Part shown: positions 44,493 through 56,689 of the stretch, in pieces
Layout of the letters: each line of letters begins with the position of its first letter
Position numbering within the stretch: the first letter of the stretch is position 1
DNA from: Aphrocallistes beatrix
Lineage: Eukaryota > Porifera > Hexactinellida > Sceptrulophora > Aphrocallistidae
Reading direction: 5' to 3'
DNA: 64,000 nucleotides
Assembly (NCBI GenBank): GCA_963281255.1
Contig: OY725506.1
Location: forward strand, 2,399,001 to 2,463,000
The notes under the pieces: model-generated
What the model saw: only the letters and a program-made list of their open reading frames with translations
Databases searched by the model: none
Told to the model about the DNA's origin: nothing
Position numbers and translations under genes: made by a program

Positions 44493-45044
44493 CAAGCGCG
44501 CTTCGCTTGCTTGCGCTGCGCGGCTGGCGGACACTTCGTGTCCGCCAGAAGCTCCCTTCGGTCGCCTGGAGGTGACATTGGTTAATTGTAAGGGAGATAA
44601 CACCTCTAAATATGTCCATCTTAGTGTTAAAACCGATTTCACTCGAAAAATCACCAAATTTGTCAATTTTAAAATTTTTGATGCGTAATCATGACGTCAT
44701 AACAGAGTGATGAGTCATCATTTTTTGATGAAAGTCGCATCATATGTGAGGTATGTTAGTATACAGATTGTATTAAAATTTCAGCCTTCTATCTCCTATA
44801 ATGGCTGAGTTATGCTCGAATAACTGTGTTGCTTAACTTTTAAAAATGTGACAATGACGTCATAATTCCATGATGAGTCGACATTTTGCTCTGAGCTCAG
44901 AACTTACTGGAGCCATAGCCAAAATACTCCCACATGCCAAAAATTAGCTTTCTATGACCGGCAGTTTCTTCAATCAATTCGTTACAGATATATATATAGA
45001 TATATATACACATACACAATAATCGAGTTTTAATAGTAAGGATA
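44493..45044 (+). repeat. GC-hairpin/CRE repeat, copy 3 (complete)
   Basis: Head CAAGCGCGCTTCGCTTGC, hairpin GGCGGACAC-TTC-GTGTCCGCC, TGACGTCA at 44692-44699 and 44855-44862, TCAATCAATTCGTTAC near the end, and terminal AGTAAGGATA. Any open frame across its head is incidental. Confidence 0.87.
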
Positions 45045-46536
45045 TTTTATGCTTTGACACCTTCAATTTACTGTTCTCAGTAGTGTCGACTTTCGAATTA
45101 TGTTGAAGGGGAAAAATAGGGTTTGAAGGCATCCCTAATAGGAATCCATAGCGCTATTTAATAAAATAAGCATTCCATCCTCTCTTATTTCCCACATGTA
45201 AAAATTCCAATCAAATCTGCAACCACTATAAATACTGAAAGATATTTTGAAATGAGCAACATTTTAATATCAATGTCTATTCATGAGTTTTAACGGCATT
45301 TTTTAGTTAAAACATAGGCGAACAGTGTATGACCATTGATGACAATTTGAAGTTATTAATGCAACTGCATCAGTATGAATAACTGATCTGTTGGTCTATT
45401 GTTATGAATTAGCATGTCTATGTCACTAATTTACTTTAACCATTCAGAGGGGTTCAATTTTTTCTTCACAATTCTTCGGATCTGATTCATAATTGCTACA
45501 TATCGCATGTAAATAGAAGCTAATTCGCATGCAAAAAGTGATTTTCAATACATAACGAATTGTAAATATTTTGACTACTGAATAAATTACTATTATGGAC
45601 AAGGTTATTAACTAATTGAACGCTCTAATTATATGGTCACTGTTATTTGCATCCTCCACATATCTGCTTTCATTATATTTAAGCGCTCCCCTAGTTTGAG
45701 CCATTTAACATAATTTTTTAATTGAACGAATGCAGTTTATAATTTAATATTTGTTGAAAATACCTATCTATATATGCTGAAGGAACATGCAAATCATTTA
45801 CATTTTAGGATATTCGACTAATCGACCTTTATGCGTTTGGAAATCATGGATTCTTAAGGAAAGTGGCTCTTTGGTTGTGAAACAGGATCGGTGGGCAATA
45901 TATATTTGATGTTTCCAAATGAGAATGATATAAGAATTTTGCCTTATTTTTCTATGCAATAATTTCAATTTCAGTTTAAAGGTTTGTAAAATATTTTGGA
46001 TTAGTTTTTTATCGAAAAAAATAAGTCATAGATCAAATTGCAGGCACAGTCTCACCCATATGAAACTTTATTGAGTTATTACATAATTAATAGAGGAAGT
46101 TAACGGTACATTAGGACACCATGTTTGTTTTTCAGGCGGAATGACTTATGTCCTGCGGAAATCCCACTTAACGTGCGAAGTTGGAATAATTTGTTTCCGA
46201 AAAATTCTCAATCATCGCTTCGCAAATTACTACATTATCAAGTGTATATTTGCAACTTAATCAGATTCAAGTAGGAATATTGAGGTTCATGAGTACAAGA
46301 CTTGCCCCTCATAATTTTTTAATTCTGAGATTTGATTGCAAAAGCCATAGCATTCTAATACACTAATCAATGGCGCAGACCTTTTTTTCTGGACCATGGA
46401 TTGGTTAAACGGCTCAGTGAATTTTCACTAATTATCAATATAACATTTATGTTCCTTCTATTTGTGCACCACACTTACTAAAGTCATATCATTGGGTTCA
46501 AAAGGTTAAGTACTAAATAAATGAGCGTTTATAATC
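45045..46536. other. No gene seen
   Basis: AT-rich sequence with no coding frame, RNA gene or element ends that I can support. Confidence 0.5.
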
Positions 46537-47050
46537 ACAAGCGCGCTTCGCTTGCTTGCGCTGCGCGAATGGCGGACACTTTGTGTCCGCCGGAGGCTCC
46601 CTTCGGTCGCCTGGGGTCACATTGGTTAATTATAAGGGATATAGTATCTCTAAATATGTCTGTCCTACTGTGGTAATCGATATCACTCGAAAAATTTTTG
46701 TTACGTAATGATGACGTCATAACAAAGTGATGAGTCATCATTTTTTGATGATAGTTGCATCATATGTGAGACATGTTAGTATACAGATTCTATTAAGATT
46801 TCAGCCTTCTATCTCCTATAATGGCTGAGTTATGCTCGAATAACTCTGTTGCTTAACTTTTAAAAATGTGACAATGACGTCATAATTCCATGATGAGTCG
46901 ACATTTTCGTCTGACTCAGAACTTACTGGACCCATAGCCAAAAGACTCCCACATGCCAAAAATTAGCTTTCTATGACCGGCAGTTTCTTCAATCAATTCG
47001 TACAGAGATACATATATATACACATTAATCGAGTTTTAATAGTAAGGATA
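46537..47050 (+). repeat. GC-hairpin/CRE repeat, copy 4 (complete)
   Basis: Same organisation as copies 2 and 3. TGACGTCA at 46712-46719 and 46875-46882. It is slightly shorter because of a small deletion before the first CRE site (AATTTTTGTTACG). Confidence 0.87.
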
Positions 47051-49172
47051 ATAAGTTCAATTTTAATTGCAAACAAACAAATACATTCAAATAGATTCAT
47101 AGCACAGCACGGCAAGAATAACAATTAGATACTAAGTACGAATAATCATTATTGAAATGGTGAATTACATGAATTAAAGTTAGTAAACTGAGAGATGTTA
47201 TGAAGAGAAGATAATTTTCTAAGATTAAGGAAGATCAAAACGTTGTTATTCTGTTAGACATCACTTCTCTTTCTTCATCATTTATCCGGTCTTGTCACAC
47301 CATTCCTAAGAAAGAAGAGAATTATTATACTTTTGAAGTTTAGAGCTGTCTGTTTTTGACATTAGAGCATTAAAATTCCTAATTTTTAGCGAGGATACGG
47401 TTACACATGGTTTTCCAATTTTTATGAATATATCCCATCGTCATACATCACAACAACACAATTCTCTCTCCACGTATCAATCCATTTGTCATCAACTACG
47501 ATTATAATTAATACTAGTAATTTAGTACGAGTTGAACCGGGATAAAACTGTTTTCGAAGAACTTCCGAGTTAGCAATTTGATGAAAGTTTTATGGATAAC
47601 ACAAGTAGTAACGCAGTCGATAACAGCAATATATGGATACATAAGTGACCCCTGTCTAATAAATCTAGGATAATTTATTGAGATCCTGCATCACTTAATA
47701 CTTACATCATTTATCATTTGTTAAATACCGTATTTCCCTGAATAAGCGCCGGGGCTTGAATAAGCGCCGGTTTGAATAAGCGCCGGGTCTAAAGGGTGCA
47801 CGAAATAAATAAGCGCCCGGGCGCTTATTCGAAGCAATACGGTAGGTTAGATTTTTATATAAGAGAAAACTGCACACAGAAAAAAAGAAAAAGACCTTCA
47901 GTGGGGATGCGGGCAGGCGTTATATCATGACCAGTATCTCATTATTTTATAATATAATCAAGGCTGATAATTTGATATACGTATAATTGGCTACAAACAT
48001 TCAATTCACGCATTGAAGTCTCAATAACATCAATATATTTTGAAATGCTGGTATATCGACTGTATAACTCAATCTCTAGCAATAAATCCTTGTACCAGAA
48101 ATATAGCAGGATATTTATCCCAAGATGAAAATATATGCGGTAGCTAAATATTGATACGGGCGAGGAGATGAAACACGGTCCCAATTAACAGTCCTATATT
48201 AGGATTATTGGATAGTTGTTTTAATCGAAAAAAATGCGAGATGATTGGATAATTGAAGTCGACGTTCACTAGCTAAAATTTGACAATAAGAAATATTATA
48301 GTAGTTTGGACTAGATATCTGACAATATAAGCCGAAATTATGTTTTACTCAGTTTTAATGGATCATTTTGTATTCGAGCCTGTTAGTAAATTTAGGTTTC
48401 TGAAATAATTATCTTAATAAAAATAGTTATTGGGCACATGAGCTATCCAGGCGTTTCGAGGTCGAGCGTCGAGGTCGCTAATCTAAGAAAGAAGATCTGA
48501 AAATGAACTAACTAAGAACTTATCTACCTATTCTTCGTTGTCTGTTATTCTCTTAGAGTAGGCAGATTCCATCAGCAATCGTTCAGTGTGGTCCAAAGAT
48601 AGTCTCTTAGGCTTGGAATTCCATTCAGAAAGATAGGAAGGGTAGTCGGGGAATATACTGGGTACTGAAGTTTTCTTTAGAGCTATTCTATCCTGGAAAC
48701 TGTAACAGTACGAAGCCCGTCATTTTAGGTAATGGTTCTCTCGATGTCATCTGATTTAAAATAATGTATACATACCTAAACGGTGAGTAGAAGTGTAAAT
48801 GTGACAATCAGTTAATACGTATAACGCATAAATTATAGAGACTTACTCACATTAGCGTGTTTGCTTCCTAGTCCTTACGTGGGCGTGGAATTACCCTAAA
48901 CGATTCTTTGGGAAATGAAAAGCAGAGGGATATTCTGCTTCACTTTTATAGTTGGACTTGCAGCATGGAACAAACAACACAGGACATTGTCGTTCCGGAA
49001 GAATAATATAGATTGATGCTTATGTGGAGTGTTTCGGATCAACTTTGAGTCGTGTATAGGAAAAGACAGTGATTTGTAAAACTTCACAACAAGGTAGCAA
49101 ATAAATATATAATTCATGTGGTTGATTTTAAAACAAAACAAGTAAGTAGTATGTTAACATATAAATAATTTG
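47051..49172. other. No gene; one small inverted-repeat element
   Basis: At 47726-47844 lies an element with ends TACCGTATTTCCCTGAATAAG and inverted CTTATTCGAAGCAATACGGTA, holding four GAATAAGCGCCGG-type words. It resembles a pogo/mariner-like MITE. The rest shows no supported gene. Confidence 0.55.
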
Positions 49173-49370
49173 GGGCCTTTTCACTAAACTTCTTAACTTA
49201 AGTTTTGCTTAACGCAAAAATTAAGCATTTGCTTAAACTTAAGCAAAACTTAAGTTTTGCTTAAGTTGGTATTCGCTAAGCAAAACTTAAGCAAAACCTA
49301 AGTATTTGCTTAAACTTAAGTAAATATTTAGTTTTTAACTTAAGTCATGTCTGGGGTTGACTTAACTCTT
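49173..49370 (+). repeat. Element end plus array of AAGCAAAACTTAAG words
   Basis: Begins GGGGCCTTTTCACTAAAC and continues with palindromic words (ACTTAAGTTTTGCTTAA, AAGCAAAACTTAAG) in both orientations. The start resembles PIF/Harbinger- or hAT-type MITE ends beginning GGGGCC. It might be the left end of the Harbinger element that follows, but I found no matching right end. Confidence 0.5.
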
Positions 49371-49624
49371 AAAATCTTGTAAATTGTGTTTCGGTCTATA
49401 AATTGAGATACGTAAAGAATCTAATTGTCTAAATATATTAATGACGTATTATTTAAATGATCTAAATGAAAGTTGGCGAATAACTACTATATATAATATG
49501 AATAAATATTCTGCAAACGTTTTCCAGAACAAACATTTGAAAACAAACTACTATATAAACTGCTGCTGGAAACAAGAACAAAATAAATTCGAAATATCCC
49601 ACGGAATAAGAAATACTGAAACTA

Positions 49625-50424
49625 ATGGCAGAAAAATCCAAACCCCTTTTCCTCTGAAGAAATAAGCTCCTTAGTGGATTTAATTCTACAGAAAAAATCC
49701 CAGCTGTTTGGAAGTTTGAGTGCTTCCTCCACTTTCGAAGAGAAGAACACAGTTTGGGATGAAGTCGCGTCTGGATTGTCAGCGCTTCAGCACATCAAGG
49801 AATCGAGAAGATGTTCTCAAAAAGTGGTCCAACCTCCTGAGCAAGCATAAACCACTAATTGCCGATAAGATTGCTTCGATGAAAAAAACTGGCGGAGGTC
49901 CCCCTGGAAGTGAGCTAATTCCACTGGAGGAGAAAATCCAAAGCATCAAAGGGAAACAATTATTTGAGGGCATCGCTTCTGGGGTAGACATCACGATTGA
50001 ACCTACTCACTCCCAAGTGTCTTATGATTCTGATCAAATGGTCACAAGCCCTCTGTTTTCAACGAATGATGAGCAACCCAACCTGGCGGGACTACCCAGT
50101 CGAAAAAGAAAGTTTTCTTATCCACTATCTGGCGAGACTGCAGATATGCAACTGACAAATACTAAACAGATTTTGTTAGAGAAGGAAGAAGAGAAGTTGG
50201 CTGTAGTCAAAAGAATAGAGTCAAGTTTAGAGAGAACTGAATCGCATATGCAGAGATTAGGAGATATATTGCCGAATCTACCAGAGATGATCGCAAACCA
50301 AAAAGCGATGTTATCTGCCTTGACACAGCCTCATATTCATCCATTCGCAGGACCATTTGCAACCATTTACCCTAAGAGTTTCCCTTCAGGACCTTTCTAC
50401 CCTCCAAGTTCCAGTGAGTATTAA
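49625..50424 (+). pseudogene. Myb/SANT-like DNA-binding protein of a PIF/Harbinger element
   Basis: This is the partner protein that PIF/Harbinger elements carry beside their nuclease. It binds the element ends and brings in the transposase. The Myb/MADF-like helices are visible in two frames: FSSEEISSLVDLI and NTVWDEVASGL (about 49655-49770), then after a frameshift NREDVLKKWSNLLSKHK (about 49800-49850). The rest (to 50424) is one open frame: a polar linker, a coiled coil (LLEKEEEKLAVVKRIESSL) and a Pro-rich end (PSGPFYPPSSSEY). Another slip lies near the first ATG. It is convergent with the nuclease gene, and about 300 bp separate the stops. Confidence 0.82.
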
Positions 50425-51730
50425 TTTACTAATCGGTAATATATTTATATGTTCACTTTATAACCTTGATGATTTCAGATAACTAGTTATGATGTTGAGA
50501 CAGTGAAGCAGCTTAATCAGGATAAAATTGTCGAAAATAATTTCTTTAAAAAAAAATCGTAAATCGGGACAGCATATCGGATAATCGAGAACCACCGTAC
50601 TCTGAAAGTGTTCCGACGAAGCGGCTTCAACTGTATATTAAATTGTATTAAGAAAGGTTAATTGGAATTCAATACAATGTAAAGTCAAATAAAATTAACA
50701 TAAATTTGACATGCAATGATAAAGCATAATTTACTGGAAAAATTCAGTTACTATAGTTTCCCTCATTAGGATACCGTTTTCTGAAGGTTCCTGCAGATAA
50801 TCAGGAGTGGGTTCATCCATTGATGTTTCGAGTTCGGTCAGGAGGCCATGGTCGATACACATATTATGCAGCACCATAGTAGCAATGATTATTTTACAAC
50901 ATTTTTCAGGACTATGATAGAGAGTCCCTCCTGTTTTATCCATGGACCTCCAACGACTCTTCCAAATACCGAAAGTACACCCAATTTTTTGGAGAACTTT
51001 AAGGAAAGCCCGATTATACCTTCTTTGCCCAGGTGTACCTAGAGAAGTTATAGGAGTCATTAAATTAGGACGTAATCCATACACACTATCACCTAAGAAC
51101 CACCCACGGACAGTTTCAATCTCACCACTTGTTATCTCCCGGTTGATACTTGATTGACGCCAAATAAAAGCATCATGAGTACAGCCGGGCCATTTGACAA
51201 CAGCATTGATGAAGCGAAATTCATGGTCACAAATTGCTTGGATGTTTATAGAGTGAAATCCCTTTCGGTTAGCATAGGTATCCTCATTCGTTGATGGCGC
51301 AAGGATGGGAACATGGGAGCCATCAATACATCATAGAACTAGTGGAAACTTGTATTTTTTTAAGAAATATTTTTGAATGACCCTTTGTCGAGTTGTATTC
51401 GGAAAATTGATATATGCTGGAGCATAGCCTACTTAATATAAGGCCTGACAGTAACTTAGAAAATAAGGACCAAGGATGAAAGACAAGATGGTAATACTTA
51501 TCAAACCACAATATTTAATATCCAAAATGGTACAATTGCAGTATCTTACACCCCACCACTTTTTGAACGATGGGCAAAATCGCTATATGCACCGTTATAG
51601 AACTCGTCGAAAGAAGCTTATAGAGCAAAATATTTCAAAAATCGGTCCACAAACAAAAAAGTTACGACAAATTTCCTATCTAAGCCAAATCCTATAGGGA
51701 AAATTGTATTAGTCATTCCAGTCAAATTGC

Positions 51731-51896
51731 ATTGGTTTATGCATTGCAAACTACCATAGTAATGCGCATACTTAATGTTGAGGTTAATCACACTTCTTCA
51801 ATTACGTATTCCTCTATATTGTTTATACTAGATGCGTTTTTTACCTCAAAATCTAGTATGCGCATTACTATGGTAGTTTGTAATGCATAAACCAAT
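51731..51896. mobile_element. 166-bp MITE with about 41-bp inverted ends
   Basis: The left end ATTGGTTTATGCATTGCAAA continues to AATGCGCATACT. The right end is its inverted copy with one mismatch within about 41 bp. It lies inside P-like element B. The target duplication is not clear (AATTGC / CAATTC flanks). Confidence 0.85.
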
Positions 51897-51959
51897 CAAT
51901 TCCTATTTAACTGCCTCAGCCTATTTTCATGTGGACTAAACATCCTCATTTCCATAGGC

Positions 51960-52814
51960 AATTAATGACATCCGACATTGAATCTGTTTTTCAAGAACTT
52001 GCTTTAATACACGACTCAATTCTAAAAACACTAAGCAGTCATTCCATATACCCTGAACCAAAGAGCATATTAAGGAGGTCATCAATGATTTAATAACCAT
52101 TTGACTAACTCCTGTGGAGTTAGTTAAATGGTTATTAAATCATTGATGACCTCCTTAATATGCTCTTTGGTTCGGGGTCAAACTTTCTAGCATATTAAAT
52201 ATATTTGCTGACCGACAAGACTCTTGTTTGCCATCAATTCAGTCATTTGTCAGGTCCTTTCCTTCTCCTTATTCCACTAGTGATGTTGAATTAAATTTCG
52301 AGCCATTTCTTGATGAAATTCCTAATATCAACCATTGAATACAGTCAATAGGTGCTTTAATCATTGGCCTTTATTGCAGCCTAATCTCTCTATCAGTACC
52401 TAAACCATCGAAAACATGTCATGTCTGCCTTCATCTGTTAACAGTTGATAAAGAATTTCTTGATTTATCCTCGGATTCTGAGTTTGAACTTTTGCATTTA
52501 ACGGACCGTGGCGGAATTAAGTACCCATCTGAGCCTGTTTTGGATATTCTATACTTGTTTTATGGAAGAGATTTTATGCCATCGAGAATAATAAAGAGCT
52601 GTTGGCAAAGCTAGTAAGTGGGCCTTCTAGAAAAAGGTCAGTTGAACTCACATTGATGTACCTGGAAGATAGCGATAATCGTGATACTAATATTTGGAAT
52701 TTAATTGTGTTTAACTGTGAAGTATTCAATCGGAGCATCTTGCAGAAACTTGTTTTTACCGCAGCGAATCGCTTTCTCGCAATCAAGTCAAGAATTATCA
52801 TTCAGTCCGAATGA
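51960..52814 (+). pseudogene. C-terminal remnant of a P-element-like transposase
   Basis: Scraps in several frames: ESVFQELALIHDSI before the hairpin, then CHVCLHLLT and LHLTDRGGIKYPSEPVLDI (about 52400-52550), which is the conserved DRGGLKYPS block of THAP9/P-type transposases. The last open part (52602-52814) reads RDTNIWNLIVFNCEVFNRSILQKL, a typical C-terminal end. THAP finger and catalytic start are deleted, so the element depends on an enzyme supplied elsewhere. Confidence 0.75.
52050..52178. repeat. Long near-perfect hairpin, 63-bp arms, 3-nt loop
   Basis: The arms 52050-52112 and 52116-52178 are reverse complements with two mismatches; the core 58 bp (GAACCAAAGAGCATATTAAG to the ACTAACTCC tip) has one. 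The loop is TGT. It lies inside P-like element B. A transcript across it would form an almost ideal double-stranded RNA stem. Confidence 0.95.
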
Positions 52815-53469
52815 GGAGAGAGAGTTATTTCTGTTGTGTGTTGTATTTCTACTAACTATGTTATACGTATAATGTGGTTTGTATGTAATGTGCCATTAAT
52901 ATTAAATTATGATATCCAATCACCATTCTCACTATACATGATAATTTTAACCACAAGGTAACAGGGCAATAATGTTTGTGAATTCTGGAGATGCATAGTT
53001 AACTTAATAGCTCAATTCACGGAACTTTAGAAAATAAAATCTCCCATCTTGTTGTTCATCCATGGTACATTTACTGTCAGGCCTTATATTAAGTAGGCTA
53101 TGGCTGGAGCTATGCTGGTTAATGCTTTAGTCGCAGCAGTTACGCATCTCGATACAGACGTTTGCGAGATTCCATGTGCGGATGCGATAACTGTCTGAAA
53201 CGTTCCAGTAGCTAAGAAATGCAGAGCTACAGCTAGTTGTGTTGCAATTGAGTGGGAACGAGCAGTAGATCGATGAAGTTTGATGGAAATTTTGTTCAAG
53301 AGGTTTACAAACATATACTTCGTTATTCTGTATCTAGCGATAAAATCGAAGTCAGAATATGCCTCCATTGGGTTAAGTCGATCCCTAAAAACTCTTTGGC
53401 GACGTGAACTGTTTTCAATCATTTCAATTTCAATCTCAAGTAAACTTATTGCAGAAACCATGAAATCTA

Positions 53470-55665
53470 ACTAAACTAGAATCCAAACAAAATAGCTCTA
53501 TAAGGGAGTTCATTTATTTATGCTCCGGAAATCGCCTGTTTGATATCAGATATTTAGCGATCACTGGATCAGAAATAAAATTCTGATCGTTTCAAAAAAA
53601 ATTTGTTCGGATCCGACCATTTGTTCGTGATATATCGCCTACTATAGGTAAAGTTCGGGCATAATATCTCTCAAAGGTTCCGAAAGAGCCCGATGTCATA
53701 TCTTAAAAACTATTGAAGATGTATAATCTATTATATTCTTAAATAAAAAGATATATGCGAAAATATATAGGTTTCTCAAACATTCTTTATCAAAAAATAA
53801 ATATTTCTCGACTTATCATTGATTTGATTGTAATACAAATTCTATGGAGAACTTTGAATATATTAGAAAATGACGAATCTAATCATTAAATATGTATCCA
53901 AATGTGGTTATTGTGCTAAATAATGGATACAATGGTCGTTAATAATGTGCACTGAAAAATTGGTGAACTTTTGATAATTATTTTGAAAGTTCTGGCCTTG
54001 GACCTCGCAGATTCGGTCATAAACCCCCATTTTAGGGTCCAAAAAGAGATATCTCTCTATCTCTGTAAATATAAGCCCAAATTCTTAGTTCTCACTTCCT
54101 AATATACTTTTTATGAAGGTACATATATGATTCATTGATAATAATTGCACTACATCCTATGGAATGTAAGTTTTATATTTTACGTAGCATTTTTCGAAAA
54201 TCCAAACTTGGAAACTAAAAGTCGTAGACTTTCGCTCTAACTTCCTAATATACTTTTCGGAAGCTCTTTATTCATTCTAAACTGATAGATTATACTTCGT
54301 AGTGCTAGGAATATTAATTATTATTCATAATTATTTCAAAATATTCGGGGTTAGGGACCTCAAGGAAATTTGTGGATTTTCAGGGTACTCTTGCTATTTT
54401 ATGTGAATATTTGGTTCGAATATACCTAAATCAGCAGTATGAATGCGAATAAATGTCTGTGAATTTTTCATTTTTAATAACTCATTTTACATTCTTCTTA
54501 ACATCTAAACTTAAAATCTCTATATCTCGGAACTTTAAAATTTCAAAATTGACCGTCTTAACAGAATTTAAGTCAAAATTAGTTTGAGATAGAGGCTTGA
54601 AAATTTCAAGAGTTGTTCTATATCATTAGGCTATGAACGTAGGACCACTTTATTATCGCTATCTTATAACTTGGTGATTTTATTCCTGATTTCCCAAAAA
54701 AACAGACATTTTCGCCGTTTTTTGGCACTTTCTTTTCGGACACCGATAAAAATTACAATTTTTGTCATTTTAACTTTCTTTTGGTCCAATGAAGTGGCAA
54801 ATATGATAGACTATCTATGATTCGATTTCGGGAGCATTTGTTTCCTTGGTATGTCCAAAACAATTCCTTGAGTGGCCGGATTTCTACCAATTTAAGATGT
54901 GCTGCCGATTAACGAAAAAAACAGAATTTGAGACAATGTATCTCAAAAACTAGAAATGAGAATCAAAAGCGGTTTGGAATGTGAAAGTATTTCTTAACGA
55001 AGATACCTGCCCACGCTTAACATTTCCTATAGCTCTACTTTCATCGTATGCTGTAAGCCAAATATATGGTTTTTCGAGGGCGGTATCCTTAAATAATTAT
55101 TTTACTAAACTATTCAGCAACCTCACAGTAAATCGAATATGTGTAAAATTTGAAAATCCCTGAAATAATTATTCTATCCCATTTCACAGTGGATATTGTG
55201 TCACTATAATATTTCTATTTTGTGTGTATGATTCTTCTTTTATATGTACTCTTCTGTCTCTATTTCGAATTTTCTTATCTTATTCAAATTTCAAATCTAT
55301 TCATCTTTGTCTACTCCCGTTGTTCCGAGTTTTAATCTCTAAAATATAGTATTTCCTCTATTATTCCCATCCGAATTCGCACTATAAGTCCATACAAATG
55401 TATATATTTAACGGTAGAAAGCCCAGCATTTATATGGCTTCAGTGCCATAGAAAATGGCTGGGAGACATCCACGATATCGGGGACACTGTGTCCCCTCTG
55501 GGCATTCTAAGGTTAATAATTAATTATTAACTGGAATAATATATATACTCGAATAGTAGCTGGGACAATTATTAATTTTATTAAGCGTCTTATCCCATAT
55601 GAAAAGTATTATTTTAATCAAAAGGAAAATCCCAATAAATTTAACTACTCGAGTAATCTGATGAA
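53470..55665. other. No gene seen
   Basis: Mixed AT-rich sequence with repeated-looking clauses (AACTTCCTAATATACTTTT near 54100 and 54240) but no open frame with a recognisable domain. A 60-codon frame at 54981-55163 is not supported. At 55485-55500 GGGACAC-TG-TGTCCC is a small hairpin. Confidence 0.45.
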
Positions 55666-55667
55666 TG

Positions 55668-55868
55668 TATGCTAACCTGAGCCATGATAGAAGTGGGATG
55701 CGGTGTTTATTTCGCGGAACATGACAGAATGCAATAGAAAAGTGTTAAACATGTAAAAAGAGAAAACAGGACACAATGGAAGATTTCATACAAAAACGGG
55801 GGATGTGCGAAAATTATCTCAATAGGAAGGGTAAAAATGCGGTCAGTCCCGCCAAAACAAGACGGTTT
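55668..55868 (-). mobile_element. MITE, TGTCCCG/GGCGGGA family (minus orientation)
   Basis: Starts ATGCTAACCTGAGCCATGAT and ends CAGTCCCGCCAAAACAAGAC, i.e. the family of 22645-22856 read on the other strand. Diverged, target duplication not clear. Confidence 0.72.
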
Positions 55869-56689
55869 GTATTTAAATGAATTTAATCTATTGCTGTAAA
55901 CTATTGTGATGGCCTTACTACGCAATGAGCCGAGTGAGCTTGTTTAAATTTGAATTATCCATTTTTAAAAAGTTTGGTTCAAAAGAATTAAAACTATAAT
56001 CATTATTATTCTTTGTTGTAACAGTAATTATGAAATTTGCAAATTCCATGGAGAATAGAATTTACATAATTGTAAAATTTTTAAATCTTTGTTAACTATG
56101 CTTTATTGCAAATAAATAGAAAGTTTGATATGTAATAACGACATTTTATGAAACTAAATCTTTGAGCTTTCGAATTACTTGCACAATAATTACTCATTGT
56201 TTAAAATGCTATTCAGAATCTACAGTCATGATCCTACATTTTGACACCTTACTTCAAACCATAGCCTGCCTAAATATACACGCCCGTATGTCACACAGAA
56301 GGTCAGTTTTAACACATTTTGATGTTTAATTAGACCGATAAATAATAAACAATATACATTAGACATTTGAAATGTATTATAACCATATACAGGTCTCACA
56401 TGATATCTGTATATTGGTTTTCAATTCTGCGGTAAAAAGATGTCATCATGTTTTTGTGCAATGGGAACCTTTAGAAAGAAAAGTGACACTGTTGTAACTC
56501 ATTTTCGACATTGTTAGATGTATTTCTAATGCTTGATATTTGATAGAGCAGCAAAAAGAAGACATTAATCATAAAAATTTGAAAATTTTGAAAATTCATG
56601 AATAAACACTTTGCAGTGTCTTAGCCCAGAGTTCAAACACCATATCTGCCGCAAGAGTTATACCTAATTATTTAACCAATATTAGTAGC

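Larger units (their letters stand above)
51423..53102 (+). mobile_element. P-like transposon B, nested in the Harbinger nuclease
   Basis: 1680 bp with perfect 32-bp terminal inverted repeats (outer part CATAGCCTACTTAATATAAG, followed inward by GGCCTGACAGTAA). A 7-bp target duplication GCTGGAG flanks it (51416-51422, 53103-53109). The ends are clearly related to those of P-like element A (both CATRGCCTACTTAA...AGGCCT...ACAGTA). It holds the C-terminal end of a P-like transposase, a MITE (51731-51896) and a long hairpin (52050-52178). Confidence 0.95.
50731..53461 (-). pseudogene. HARBI1-like PIF/Harbinger nuclease, split by a P-like element
   Basis: The N-terminal part (53461 down to 53103) shows the usual helical region (YRITKYMFVNLLNKI, QLAVALHFLATGTFQ, HGISQTSVSRCV) and ends at TSIAPA. 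Past the inserted element it resumes as YINFPNTTRQRVIQKYF. The DDE_4 core shows the first Asp in CIDGSHVPI (codon 51322-51324) and the second in GDSVYGL (51088-51090). The third acidic residue, expected just before FGIWKSRW, is Gly (IGCTFG). An in-frame TGA precedes CIDGSH. So the nuclease was catalytically dead or dying apart from the insertion. The protein ends ETIVTEFFQ. Confidence 0.9.

Noticed and set aside
15235..46741. Repeated 67-106 codon frames in the CRE repeats (for example 15235, 38193, 38586, 44416, 46535)
   Set aside because: They fall in different frames and strands of the same repeat and include the GC hairpin head; no consistent protein is kept between copies.
49173..53520. 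Complete Harbinger element with both ends
   Set aside because: A GGGGCC start at 49173 is possible but no inverted partner was found after 53461.
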